Source: Candidatus Magnetocorallium paracelense (GTDB taxonomy: Bacteria; Nitrospirota; Thermodesulfovibrionia; Thermodesulfovibrionales; Magnetobacteriaceae). From it: a stretch of 64,000 bases of DNA. The DNA lies in contig JAREWP010000083.1 of assembly GCA_029001845.1 (NCBI GenBank), positions 1 to 64,000 of the forward strand. The letters are read 5' to 3'. The notes beneath the pieces were generated by a model, which worked only from the letters and a program-made list of their open reading frames with translations, searched no databases and was not told the DNA's origin. Both the position numbers and the translations under genes were made by a program. Positions 35,504 to 44,298 of this stretch are shown here, piece after piece (within the stretch, counting starts at the first letter, position 1; each line of letters opens with the position of its first letter).

Positions 35504-37615
35504 TTAACGAACCGGCGCTAAAAAAATCTCCCTGTTACCGATATCGACTTCCCTGACTCTCACTGTTATTTCGTCGGCAATAAAGAATCTCTTCTTTTTT
35601 TTCCTGCCTCCCAGGGAAAATGTTTTTTTGTCAAAAACATAATAGTCGTCCTTGAGATCGGACATTCTTAAAAGTCCATCTACAAAGTGTTCTTCTAACC
35701 TTACTCTGAGACCTCTTTCGCTTATATCGGTAACTCTGCCTTTAAAAGTTTTCCCGATCATCCCCTTCATGAACCAGGCTTTCAGCGCCTTTACAGATTC
35801 CCTCTCCGCCTCGTCTGCGTTTCTCTCCCTCTTTGAGGATATCACCGATATCTCGGAGAGCAGAGACTTGAACTCGGTTTTTTTTCCACCGGGTATCGAT
35901 TTCTTGCCAATTAACTCCTTTAATATTCGATGCACAACAAGATCGGGGTACCTTCTGATAGGTGAAGTAAAGTGGACATAACAGTCAGAGGCAAGGCCGA
36001 AATGGCCGATGTTGTCAGGCGAATATTTTGCCTGTTTAAGGCTTCTGAGAATAAAACTACTTACTGTTTCTTCATAAGGGGTCGAGATAGAGCTTTTTAA
36101 TATTTTATGAATATTAGAGGTAACAATCCTCTTTTTCTTTGTCTTAAGCACTGACATTAATACTTTCGATACCTCTTCTATCTTGCTTTTTTCCGGTTTT
36201 TCATGGATCCTGAAAATACCGGGCATTCCAATTTTTTCAATTCTGTCAGCTACTGCCTCATTGGCTGCAATCATAAACTCCTCTATCATCCTGTGGCCGA
36301 TATTACTCTCGCTTTTAATTATGTTTACAGGATTTCCTTTGTTATCGGAAATAATCTCTGTATCGGGCAGGCATAAATCGAGACTTCCTCTCTGAAGTCG
36401 TTTTTTCCGCAAAAGCAATGCGAGTTTCTTCATAAGCTCCAGATCATCAACAAGAGAGGAATACCTCTTTCTCAGAGCAGCGTCTTTGTCTTCAAGTATT
36501 TTTTTTACGACTGTATATGTAAGTCTGGCCTTGCTGCTTATAACACTGGGGTAAAAAAGCGCTCCTGTCATTTCACCGACAGTATTGAAATCCATTTCGG
36601 CAGTAAGTGTTAATCTCTCTACTTTGGGTTTCAGGCTGCAAAGACCTTCAGATAGTTTTGGGGGGAGCATGGGCACGACTCTGTCATGGAAATAAACGCT
36701 TGTTCCTCTTTGTCGCGCTTCTTTATCTGTTTCAGAATTCCAGGGCACAAAAAAGGATACGTCTGCAATGTGAACATAGAGCCTGTACCCCGCTGCCGTA
36801 GCCTTGAGCGACACTGCGTCGTCAAAATCTTTTGCTTTCTCTCCGTCGATTGTCATCGTATTTGTCTGTCGCATATCAATTCTCGATTTCATCATATCCG
36901 GTGGTATCTTAGCAGGGATTTTTTCTATTTCCTCTTTCACTTTTGCAGAAAACTTGCGTGACAATCCATATTCCTCAATAATAAAAGTTATATCTGACTT
37001 GGGATTGTCGGGGGGAAGTACCTTCTTAATAATTTCTCCGCTCAAAGGGGAAGTTTTATCAGGTTGTTCTTTTATCTCCACAACCACGATGTCCCCTTCT
37101 TCCATAGAAGAACGGTCGATTCTCTCCACTACTATATCAGGAGAGAGAGACAAGTTTAAAGGTTTTACATAATACATCTTTTTACTGTGGAGCAAAGTAC
37201 CTGTAATATGCTTGCAGGCCCGTTCTTCTATTCTTATAACCCTTCCCCGCCTTACTCCTCTTTTGCCTGTACTTACTGAGACAGTCACCATATCTCCGTC
37301 CAGCGCCCCGAAAGTCCTTCGCTGATGAATTCGTACCGGCCCGTGTTCGATATTATCGGTTATAACAAAGCCATGCCCCTCTTTGTGAAACTCAAAATGC
37401 CCGGTAACCAAAACCTCTTTTCGGGCCGGGCCGTATAATCCTTTCTTGTGACGTATAAGCTTTCCCTCTTTAACCATCTCCTTAAGCTGATTTTTCATCA
37501 GCTTCATCTCTTTGTCAGTAAGTTGTAAGGTAGTTTCTATTTCTTTGATGGAAATAGTTTTTTTATTACTCTTAAAAAAATTCAATATATCAGAAGATTC
37601 AAACATTGTAGTCAT
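35504..37615 (-). CDS. rnr: Ribonuclease R
   Basis: A 703-residue RNase R, a processive 3'-5' exoribonuclease that degrades structured RNA. Order: N-terminal winged helix (about 1-65), cold-shock OB domains (about 68-225, with F-H-K-E-G-H-G-F-V), RNB catalytic domain (about 250-575) with D-G-E-K-A-K-D-F-D-D-A-V-S-L near residue 262 holding the metal-binding acids and H-F-T-S-P-I-R-R-Y-P-D-L-V-V-H-R-I, and a C-terminal S1 domain (about 618-703) beginning G-K-T-F-K-G-R-V-T-D-I-S-E-R-G. Length is near that of the E. coli enzyme minus its basic tail, though a Lys-rich run G-R-K-K-K-K-R-F lies within S1. ATG at 37615 or 37606. Confidence 0.95.
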   Translation of the reverse strand: MTTMFESSDILNFFKSNKKTISIKEIETTLQLTDKEMKLMKNQLKEMVKEGKLIRHKKGLYGPARKEVLVTGHFEFHKEGHGFVITDNIEHGPVRIHQRRTFGALDGDMVTVSVSTGKRGVRRGRVIRIEERACKHITGTLLHSKKMYYVKPLNLSLSPDIVVERIDRSSMEEGDIVVVEIKEQPDKTSPLSGEIIKKVLPPDNPKSDITFIIEEYGLSRKFSAKVKEEIEKIPAKIPPDMMKSRIDMRQTNTMTIDGEKAKDFDDAVSLKATAAGYRLYVHIADVSFFVPWNSETDKEARQRGTSVYFHDRVVPMLPPKLSEGLCSLKPKVERLTLTAEMDFNTVGEMTGALFYPSVISSKARLTYTVVKKILEDKDAALRKRYSSLVDDLELMKKLALLLRKKRLQRGSLDLCLPDTEIISDNKGNPVNIIKSESNIGHRMIEEFMIAANEAVADRIEKIGMPGIFRIHEKPEKSKIEEVSKVLMSVLKTKKKRIVTSNIHKILKSSISTPYEETVSSFILRSLKQAKYSPDNIGHFGLASDCYVHFTSPIRRYPDLVVHRILKELIGKKSIPGGKKTEFKSLLSEISVISSKRERNADEAERESVKALKAWFMKGMIGKTFKGRVTDISERGLRVRLEEHFVDGLLRMSDLKDDYYVFDKKTFSLGGRKKKKRFFIADEITVRVREVDIGNREIFLAPVR

Positions 37616-37925
37616 TAAATTTAAATATTAATAATATTATAAAAAAATTATATTTTACTTTTTGCACTAAAACACTTTGCATGTCATATCATTTAAATGA
37701 AATTTTTTTACAAGCATGCTATATTCACCACATTTGTATTTTACCATAAAACACGTTATTTTTTTCCACCCACCTTTTATAATTCTTTCCTTGATTTTCA
37801 GGTAACAGGTCAACGGGGATTCGTATTATCGCTACATAAGCCGTAGGCAAGAAGAGATTTCCAGGTGTAGAAATATTGACAGTCAAAAACTATCGACAAT
37901 CATTAGGGATTTCCGAAATCTTTAT

Positions 37926-38092
37926 TTATCCCGAAAATAATCGGCATCGTGCCGGAAGGAGCAGCAATGTCCTGCCAAAACAAGCTGAAACTCGCAGACT
38001 CAAACACCACCTTGTTTTGGCAGGACATCACTGCTCCTTCTTAACCATTTTCATGCTTTGTGGTGACCCGGTGGATCATGGACGTTTGTCCC
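37926..38092. repeat. Family B hairpin element, copy 2
   Basis: Arms 37955-37984 and 38011-38040 pair at 28 of 30 positions around a 26-nt loop beginning CTGAAACTCGCAGACTCAAA. Flanks are CCGAAAATAA on the left and TTTTCATGCTTTGTGGTGAC, CCCGAAGATAGACA on the right. A second module related to the one at 60663 (AGGGGCTGATCTGTGTGTCT) follows at 38117-38137. The 596-bp spacer up to msrA holds no gene. Confidence 0.9.
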
Positions 38093-38295
38093 GAAGATAG
38101 ACAACCACAAAGAATATAGGGGCTGATCTGTGTGTCTGCCACGGCGGTGGCGAAGGAATAAACGCACTGGAGTACGGCACACCGACCGGAGTAAAACATA
38201 AGTCTGCCCTGTTGAACAGCCATGCTGTTTCTATAATCTTGCCATATCCGTTGTCTGTTGTCAAAAACTCTTTAAAAGATGTTAAAATATCTTCT

Positions 38296-38895
38296 GTGCT
38301 AAAAAAACATTTCATTCTCATAATCGGATTTTTTATATCCTTAGTCTTACCTACAGGTATGGAAGCAATGGAAAAATTTGAAAAAGCCACTTTTGCGGGG
38401 GGGTGTTTCTGGTGTATGGAACATCCCTTCGAAAAACTTGACGGAGTTTCTGAAGTTGTATCCGGGTATACCGGTGGTCACAAGGCAAACCCGACTTACG
38501 AGGAAGTCTCATTAGGCATTACAGGCCACACAGAAGCTGTCCAAATCCTATACGATCCGGTGAAAATTACATATAAAGAACTTCTCAATGTGTTTTGGAA
38601 GCAAATTGATCCGACTGACAGAGGAGGCCAGTTTGTAGACAGAGGCGGGCAGTACAGAAGTGCTGTCTTTTACCATAATGAAGAGCAGAAGCTTCAGGCC
38701 CTGGAGTCCATGAAAGCGTTGGAGGAATCCGGCAGGTTCGATAAACCTCTTGTTACAGAGATTACAGAGGCGTCGAATTTTTACAAAGCCGAGGATTACC
38801 ATCAGGACTATTACAAAAAGAACCCTGTGAGATACAATTTTTACAGACTCAATTCAGGCAGAGACAGTTTTCTGAGGAAAAAGTGGTCAAAGTAG
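38296..38895 (+). CDS. msrA: Peptide-methionine (S)-S-oxide reductase, probably exported
   Basis: MsrA reduces methionine-S-sulfoxide in proteins. The catalytic Cys is in A-G-G-C-F-W-C-M-E-H, followed by G-V-x-x-V-x-S-G-Y-T-G-G and later Q-Y-R-S-A-V-F-Y, Y-H-Q-D-Y-Y-K-K-N-P, all canonical. Starting at GTG 38296 gives 199 residues with a hydrophobic leader (V-L-K-K-H-F-I-L-I-I-G-F-F-I-S-L) that looks like a signal peptide, so a periplasmic enzyme is likely; an internal ATG near 38356 would give a cytoplasmic form. No clear RBS for either, so the start is uncertain. TTG 38212 is a poor alternative. Preceded by a repeat. Confidence 0.88.
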   Translation: MLKKHFILIIGFFISLVLPTGMEAMEKFEKATFAGGCFWCMEHPFEKLDGVSEVVSGYTGGHKANPTYEEVSLGITGHTEAVQILYDPVKITYKELLNVFWKQIDPTDRGGQFVDRGGQYRSAVFYHNEEQKLQALESMKALEESGRFDKPLVTEITEASNFYKAEDYHQDYYKKNPVRYNFYRLNSGRDSFLRKKWSK

Positions 38896-38988
38896 TTACT
38901 GTAAATTCAATATTCCTTCGACTAAGGGGATAAGCATATCGTAAATTAACCGCTCCGGCGGCGCCGGAGCAGGAAAGGAGAGATATTT

Positions 38989-39375
38989 ATGCAACCTACC
39001 AATGAGTACGCCCAGGAACTTGACAAGCTGAAGCAGCGAATAATCGAGTTAAAAAACCCCGAAGAGGGGGGAGGCAGTATTGCCAAGGGAAGACAGAGCG
39101 ATCAAATAGAGAAAGTTACAGTCAGGCTGGAAGCGATCGAAGCTTCTGTTGCAGAGACCAATGCCGCAGCAAAGCAGATATCGTCAGAGGGAGTAAACAT
39201 CCTCTCCGAAAAACTGGATTCCCTTAATGAGAATATTTCCGGCTTAACAACGGAAATCAAGAGTTTAATCGAAAATCAACAGGCCGATTTCGACAATAAG
39301 TTAGCAGCCGAATCGAATTCGTTAAAAGAGGGTCTCACCGTCATTATTCAGTATCTCCTCAGCACTGCCGATTAG
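38989..39375 (+). CDS. Small coiled-coil protein related to the VWA protein's tail
   Basis: A 128-residue, highly charged and helical protein with heptads from about 35 to 115 and a Gly-rich break (E-E-G-G-G-S) near 28. AGGAAAGGAGAG precedes the ATG. It resembles the C-terminal coil of the VWA protein at 39774-41753: L-E-A-I-E-A-S-V-A-E versus L-K-E-M-E-A-A-V-A-E, and the endings S-L-K-E-G-L-T-V-I-I-Q-Y-L-L versus S-I-R-D-G-M-T-S-L-I-R-F-L-L. No known domain. It may bind or regulate the VWA protein, which is inference from the shared tail. Confidence 0.7.
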   Translation: MQPTNEYAQELDKLKQRIIELKNPEEGGGSIAKGRQSDQIEKVTVRLEAIEASVAETNAAAKQISSEGVNILSEKLDSLNENISGLTTEIKSLIENQQADFDNKLAAESNSLKEGLTVIIQYLLSTAD

Positions 39376-39433
39376 TGCAGAGGCGCTATAATTAAACAAT
39401 AGAGACATACTGCCGATATTATAATTATTCATT

Positions 39434-39571
39434 ACTAATGTCATTCACTTAAGGAGCAAAGCACCTTCCGCCTTCAGCGGCTAAACTCGAAGGCTCCGCT
39501 CCGCTGCGCCTTCTCAAACATGACCCGCTTACGTCGGAAGGTGCTTCACCCCTTAAGTGAATGGTATTGAT
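39434..39571. repeat. Family C palindromic repeat, full copy
   Basis: Imperfect 33-bp terminal arms, CATTCACTTAAGGAGCAAAG...CACCTTCCG on the left and CGGAAGGTGCTTCACCCCTT...AAGTGAATG on the right. The centre holds CTAAACTCGAAGGCTCCGCT and a GC-rich loop. Copies: 26496-26602, partial at 34330-34363. Confidence 0.88.
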
Positions 39572-39773
39572 TATTCATTTATATTTCTCACAGGAAGGCG
39601 CAAAGAAAAATATATTATTAATTAGGTGGATTATCGGATAAATAACAGCAAAATTAAATAAGTACTTTGTGTCTTTGTGTGAGTTATCGCTTAGAGATTG
39701 TCCGAGTTTATTTCAGCATTGTGATCACTATACTGCGATTTCTATCCAAGATTATCCAATATAACTAAAGAAT

Positions 39774-41753
39774 ATGTGTTTTTTTTTGAAACCGATAATT
39801 ACTCCGGCCATTTTAGTGTTTTGCCTTCTCTGCATTGTGTCTGTCTCATGGTGTGCAAATGTTCCATCCATAGATATTATAAAAATTGAGACAAGTAAAA
39901 ACGGCGGCATTCTGGCGGATTTCTCTTTGCTTGGAAAAAACGGCAGGCCGCCTCAGGACTCAACAAAAGAGCATTTCACCTTTAAAATAGATGACACCCC
40001 AATAGACGATTTCAATTTCACATCTGTAAACGAACCTCTCTCTCTTTTGCTGGCAGTGGATACGAGCGGCAGTATGGTCGGCAAACCGCTTCAGAAGATT
40101 AAAGAGGGCTGCTCCATTATTTTGAATCTTCTTGACGATAATGATTATGTGGCCCTTATGGCTTTTGGCAGTCAGGTACGACTGGTATTGGATTTTACTC
40201 GTGACAGAGAGCTTTTATTGGAAAAGCTCTTTGGACTTCAAGCCCTTGAACAGGAGACATTGCTTTATGAGGCAATTAATAGAAGTATCGAAATCTCTTC
40301 AGAGGCGCCTGATTTAAAAACGGCTGTCGTTATGTTTTCCGATGGTGTGGATGAAGGCAGTACTCTGAGGATGAAAGATGTCATCGAGAAGTTTGGAGAT
40401 GTGAAAACGCCATTTTATTTTTTTTACTTCGAGAAAAATCCTGAGTTCAAGTTTATAAAAAACATGGCGATCAAAAGCGGCGGGCAACTTCTTACATCAC
40501 CATACTATAAAGATTTTATGGAATTAAACAAAATGCTCTCTGCCATACCGGACAGCAGATATTCTGTAGAACTTCCTAAACCGGGAAAAGAAGGCGAACA
40601 CAGGCTCGATGTTTTATATAACGGTAAGGATGGAAAAGTTTTTACGTCAAGTCGTTTTATTAGTGTAAAGCCTGATTCCACAGAATCTCAGGCAAGAGTC
40701 TACAACAAAAGCAACATAGAGCTGCCCCGGGCTGAAGAGTTGAATGCCGCTGAGATTACTTCCGCCTCCCTCGAAGAGAAATCGACACAGAACATCCTGC
40801 CTGACAGAGAAACACCCGCCTCCAATACTGCCGAAATGGAAGAAGCCCTGGAAAAGGCGATTGTAGAGACCCTGGCTTTCACTACCAAAGAGTTAAAGAC
40901 CTCAAATGACGAATCTTTCGAAGTTATTCAAAACGATGTGGTAACTCTAAAGGAAATGATGCAGTCGATAAATGAAAAAATGGCCTCATTAATGAATGTC
41001 AAAGATCGGCCAATAGAGATTACCCCCTCTCAGGAACAGTGGGTTCAAAATTCTCTTATATGGATAATTATTTTTTTTATAGCCGCCAATATCTCACTGA
41101 TTTTGATAATCCTTTTAAAGGGCAGTAAATTCGACAGGCTCTTGGAGGCAAGATTGGAGGCTGACCACCGGCGTAATGAAGATGACAGACGTTTGGGCGA
41201 TGAACCCCCAGGCGCTCAACCTCTTAAACATAACCAAGATCAGACATTGGAAACTTTTGCTCCGGACAGGGCCGCAATAAGTGACCTTCAGGAGAGGATT
41301 AGTGCAATGGCGCTGGAATTCAGAGAAGCGATAAATGAGGTCGTTGAAAACGCTCTGGGAAATTATAAAAGCGAACTCTCGCAATTAAGGCAGGATATGT
41401 CTGTGCAGGAGAACTTAAAAAATGCAATCGAACACATTTTCCAACGATTGAAGGAAATGGAAGCCGCTGTTGCCGAGTCAGGGATCTCGGTGAAAGAGGG
41501 AATTGATAGTAGTATTAAAGAACTAAACGAGAGACTCGATAAGAGGGAGGAAGATGTGGAAGGACGTTTAGGTCATATGACAGACTCTCTCAAGTCTTTC
41601 AATGACAGCATAGATACCTTTGATGATACAATGAAAAAAACCCTTGTTAGCTGGGATAAATATTTAAGAACGGAATTTCATAAAGAGGTGGATTCTATCA
41701 GAGATGGTATGACTTCATTAATAAGATTTCTCCTTGAGGTGACCAAGAAGTAA
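39774..41753 (+). CDS. Membrane-anchored VWA domain protein with cytoplasmic coiled coil
   Basis: A 659-residue protein. Signal peptide (about 1-28, ending W-C-A). The von Willebrand A domain (about 88-270) has MIDAS residues Asp96-x-Ser98-x-Ser100 in D-T-S-G-S and V-M-F-S-D-G-V-D-E-G, so metal binding looks intact. A linker of about 150 residues is followed by one transmembrane helix (about 427-447, L-I-W-I-I-I-F-F-I-A-A-N-I). The rest (about 450-659) is a cytoplasmic coiled coil. The ordering would link a periplasmic binding domain to a cytoplasmic coil. The next gene, a DNA methyltransferase, starts 5 nt later. Not a familiar MoxR- or BatA-type operon. Confidence 0.83.
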   Translation: MCFFLKPIITPAILVFCLLCIVSVSWCANVPSIDIIKIETSKNGGILADFSLLGKNGRPPQDSTKEHFTFKIDDTPIDDFNFTSVNEPLSLLLAVDTSGSMVGKPLQKIKEGCSIILNLLDDNDYVALMAFGSQVRLVLDFTRDRELLLEKLFGLQALEQETLLYEAINRSIEISSEAPDLKTAVVMFSDGVDEGSTLRMKDVIEKFGDVKTPFYFFYFEKNPEFKFIKNMAIKSGGQLLTSPYYKDFMELNKMLSAIPDSRYSVELPKPGKEGEHRLDVLYNGKDGKVFTSSRFISVKPDSTESQARVYNKSNIELPRAEELNAAEITSASLEEKSTQNILPDRETPASNTAEMEEALEKAIVETLAFTTKELKTSNDESFEVIQNDVVTLKEMMQSINEKMASLMNVKDRPIEITPSQEQWVQNSLIWIIIFFIAANISLILIILLKGSKFDRLLEARLEADHRRNEDDRRLGDEPPGAQPLKHNQDQTLETFAPDRAAISDLQERISAMALEFREAINEVVENALGNYKSELSQLRQDMSVQENLKNAIEHIFQRLKEMEAAVAESGISVKEGIDSSIKELNERLDKREEDVEGRLGHMTDSLKSFNDSIDTFDDTMKKTLVSWDKYLRTEFHKEVDSIRDGMTSLIRFLLEVTKK

Positions 41754-41758
41754 AGATT

Positions 41759-43075
41759 GTGAGCACGCTGCATAAAATCATTATCGACGATTCGCGCGAT
41801 ATGAGCATGGTTCAGAATAATTCGATTCAACTGGTTGTTACATCACCTCCCTATTGGCAGTTGAAGGACTACGGCGGAGTCGAACAAATCGGCTTTAACG
41901 ACTCCTATGAAGACTACATTAACAACCTCAATCTTGTATGGAAGGAGTGTTATCGAGTTCTGGAAAACGGCTGCCGTCTGTGCGTCAATATCGGTGATCA
42001 GTTTGCAAGAGCCGCCTATTACGGCAGATATAAGATAATACCGATCAGAACGGAGATCATTAAATTCTGCGAAACTATAGGATTCGATTACATGGGCGCC
42101 ATTATCTGGCAAAAAGTAACTACTACCAATACTTCGGGAGGCGCTTCAATCATGGGTTCTTATCCATATCCAAGAAACGGCATTCTTAAGCTCGATTATG
42201 AGTTCATATTGTTATTTAAAAAAGGTGGCAAAGAGAGAAAAACGGAGAGGCAATTAAGAGAGCTTTCGGCCCTTACAAAAGAGGAGTGGAACGAATATTT
42301 TTACGGCCACTGGAATTTTCCCGGAGAAAAGCAGAGGAAACATCTCGCAATGTTCCCAATTGAATTGCCGAACAGGTTGATCAAGATGTTTACTTTTGTC
42401 GGAGAGACAGTGCTTGATCCCTTTCTTGGAAGCGGTACGACTTCTTTAAGTGCATCGAATCTGAAAAGAAATTCCATCGGTATTGAAATCAACAAAGAAT
42501 TTCTTCCTCTTATCAAAGAAAGGCTTAGTAAAGAGAGCTCGAATCATGATGGAGAGATCGAAACGGAGATAAAAGTACAGGGAAGGAAAACAATCGATTT
42601 TAAGGCGGAAATTAAAAAATTGCCTTACATATTCAAAGACCCTGTCAGAATCGATAAAAAAACGGACCCTAAAAAGAGTAACTTCGGTTCGAAAATCGAT
42701 AAGAATTCAAAAGAGGAGATTACGTATTTCAACGTCAAAAGAGTTATTGCTCCAGACATGGTGGAGCTGAAAAACAATATGTATGTAAAGTTGCTTGGTG
42801 TAGCAGTAAAAGAGGAGAAGAGGGAAGAGGCTGTCGATTTCCTGATTTCCAAAACAAAAGGACAGAAGGTATTCCTCAAATATGATAAATACAAAACAGA
42901 TGAGTCGGGAAATACTTATTCCTATCTTTTCCTAAAAAATAAAACCTTTTTAAATGCACAATTAATTAAGGCGGGTTTGGCCATAGCAGACAGAAAAAAA
43001 AACTACAGACATAGTCGAAGGTTTATTGAGTACGAGGAGAGTTGTGAGAAAACCAGAATGAGCAAACTAAAATAA
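41759..43075 (+). CDS. DNA methyltransferase (N4C/N6A class) fused to a staphylococcal-nuclease-like domain
   Basis: A 438-residue protein starting at GTG 41759. The methyltransferase part (about 1-265) has motif IV T-S-P-P-Y-W near residue 28 before motif I D-P-F-L-G-S-G-T-T near 222, the beta-class order; S-P-P-Y favours N4-cytosine but does not exclude N6-adenine. The tail (about 315-430) aligns by eye with staphylococcal nuclease: V-I-A-P-D-M-V-E-L, Y-V-K-L-L-G-V, K-G-Q-K-V-F-L-K-Y-D, L-N-A-Q-L-I-K-A-G-L-A. The three catalytic residues of that enzyme (Arg35, Glu43, Arg87) are replaced or missing, so the domain is probably binding-only. No restriction enzyme gene is adjacent. Coupled to the VWA gene. 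Confidence 0.87.
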   Translation: MSTLHKIIIDDSRDMSMVQNNSIQLVVTSPPYWQLKDYGGVEQIGFNDSYEDYINNLNLVWKECYRVLENGCRLCVNIGDQFARAAYYGRYKIIPIRTEIIKFCETIGFDYMGAIIWQKVTTTNTSGGASIMGSYPYPRNGILKLDYEFILLFKKGGKERKTERQLRELSALTKEEWNEYFYGHWNFPGEKQRKHLAMFPIELPNRLIKMFTFVGETVLDPFLGSGTTSLSASNLKRNSIGIEINKEFLPLIKERLSKESSNHDGEIETEIKVQGRKTIDFKAEIKKLPYIFKDPVRIDKKTDPKKSNFGSKIDKNSKEEITYFNVKRVIAPDMVELKNNMYVKLLGVAVKEEKREEAVDFLISKTKGQKVFLKYDKYKTDESGNTYSYLFLKNKTFLNAQLIKAGLAIADRKKNYRHSRRFIEYEESCEKTRMSKLK

Positions 43076-43141
43076 TATAACTACCTGAAAAAGTCTCTCC
43101 CCTTTGATTGGTGAGGCTATGAGAGAGTGTTATAAAAATTT

Positions 43142-43326
43142 GCTCCGTAAATAAACTAATGCGAACCGGAAGCAGCAGTGATGTCCAGCCAAAACAAGCT
43201 GAAACTAGTAAACTCAAACACCACCTTGTTTTGGCTGGACATCACTGCTGCTTCTAACGATTTTCATGCTTTGTGGTGAACCGGAGGTTCATGGACTTTT
43301 ATCCCGAAAATGGACAGCCACAAGAA
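43142..43326. repeat. Family B hairpin element, copy 3 (perfect 30-bp stem)
   Basis: Arms 43169-43198 and 43225-43254 are exact complements, around the loop CTGAAACTAGTAAACTCAAA plus CACCAC. Compared with copy 2, two base pairs differ on both sides of the stem (GAAGG/CCTTC to GAAGC/GCTTC and CCTGCC/GGCAGG to CCAGCC/GGCTGG). Right flank ATTTTCATGCTTTGTGGTGA and CCCGAAAATGGACA match copy 2. Confidence 0.92.
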
Positions 43327-43349
43327 TTACTAATTAAGAGAAAATTATT

Positions 43350-44285
43350 ATGAAAGAATTAACCATACTGCTGTGTACTCCCGATATGCATCGACCTGTT
43401 GCAAGAAGGTGCATAGAGTTCGTGAAAAAAACCGACCTTTCCCGCGCCGAGCTTATTATTGCCGACAATGCGTATGACTCGGAGTTTAATCACGCCAAAG
43501 TTATGGACAGTTATATCGAGTATGCAGGCAAACGTCCAATGATTTTTATGGACGACGATATCGTAATCAACGATTACGACTGGATATCCAAGCTGCTCGA
43601 TACCTGCAGCAAAGCGCAGGCCTCTATAGCCGGCTCGATACATCGTTACGAAACAGGAGAGGTTAACCATCTCGGTATTATTATACATCTTGACGGAACT
43701 CCCGAGCTGATCAGAAATGAACCTTCCGGGGAGAATGGATTTCTATATGCACCTGCCGTAAGCAGCGCCCTGATGCTGATAATGAATCCATTGGAGCACA
43801 ACTTCGATACAGCGTATGTAAAGTATCAGCACGATGTGGACATCTGCATGGAAGCATGGAAGAGGGGAGAAAGAACGGCCTGCGCGCTCGATTTGACTAT
43901 AACGCACCATCTAACGGAATATACTTCTAAGCTCGGGAATTCAAAAAGGAATTTCGAAGAAGATACCATAAGATTTGGAAACAAATGGAAGGAATTCGTC
44001 AACAAGGGTCTGTATGACAGAGATGAACTGGCAGGCTACAGAGAGATCGCCGGACAGAGAAACTGGACTATCTTTTATAATAAGGGATCGAGGATCGAAG
44101 AGAATCATCCTGAAGAGGCAAAAGAGATATTTCGAACCGTAACAAAGGAGTGTCCCTTTAACTGGTTAAAGGCAGGGGCTTTTCTCCATCTCTACAATAT
44201 CGACGGAAACAGAGAGCATCTCAAAGAGTGCCTTACGTATAATCCAAGACATTTGAAGGCAAGGGAAATTCTGAACAATAGTTAA
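43350..44285 (+). CDS. Glycosyltransferase-like protein (GT-A/GT2 type) with C-terminal repeat region
   Basis: A 311-residue protein. The N-terminal half has a GT-A pattern: strand E-L-T-I-L-L-C-T-P-D, E-L-I-I-A-D-N-A, and M-I-F-M-D-D-D-I-V-I, the D-x-D metal/nucleotide-sugar motif, then Y-Q-H-D-V-D-I-C-M-E-A-W-K-R-G and a His pair near T-H-H-L-T-E-Y. The last 90 residues look TPR-like (Y-N-K-G-S-R-I-E-E-N-H-P-E-E-A-K-E-I-F). It precedes the three-part radical SAM gene by 13 nt, so the two form an operon. Cytoplasmic; sugar and acceptor unknown. RBS weak. Confidence 0.8.
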   Translation: MKELTILLCTPDMHRPVARRCIEFVKKTDLSRAELIIADNAYDSEFNHAKVMDSYIEYAGKRPMIFMDDDIVINDYDWISKLLDTCSKAQASIAGSIHRYETGEVNHLGIIIHLDGTPELIRNEPSGENGFLYAPAVSSALMLIMNPLEHNFDTAYVKYQHDVDICMEAWKRGERTACALDLTITHHLTEYTSKLGNSKRNFEEDTIRFGNKWKEFVNKGLYDRDELAGYREIAGQRNWTIFYNKGSRIEENHPEEAKEIFRTVTKECPFNWLKAGAFLHLYNIDGNREHLKECLTYNPRHLKAREILNNS

Positions 44286-44298
44286 CCGTCTTTTTTTA

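Noticed and set aside
27737-43326. Possible CRISPR array from recurring palindromic units
   Set aside because: Copies are kilobases apart, are 110-190 bp long and are not separated by unique spacers of regular length. They are dispersed repeats.
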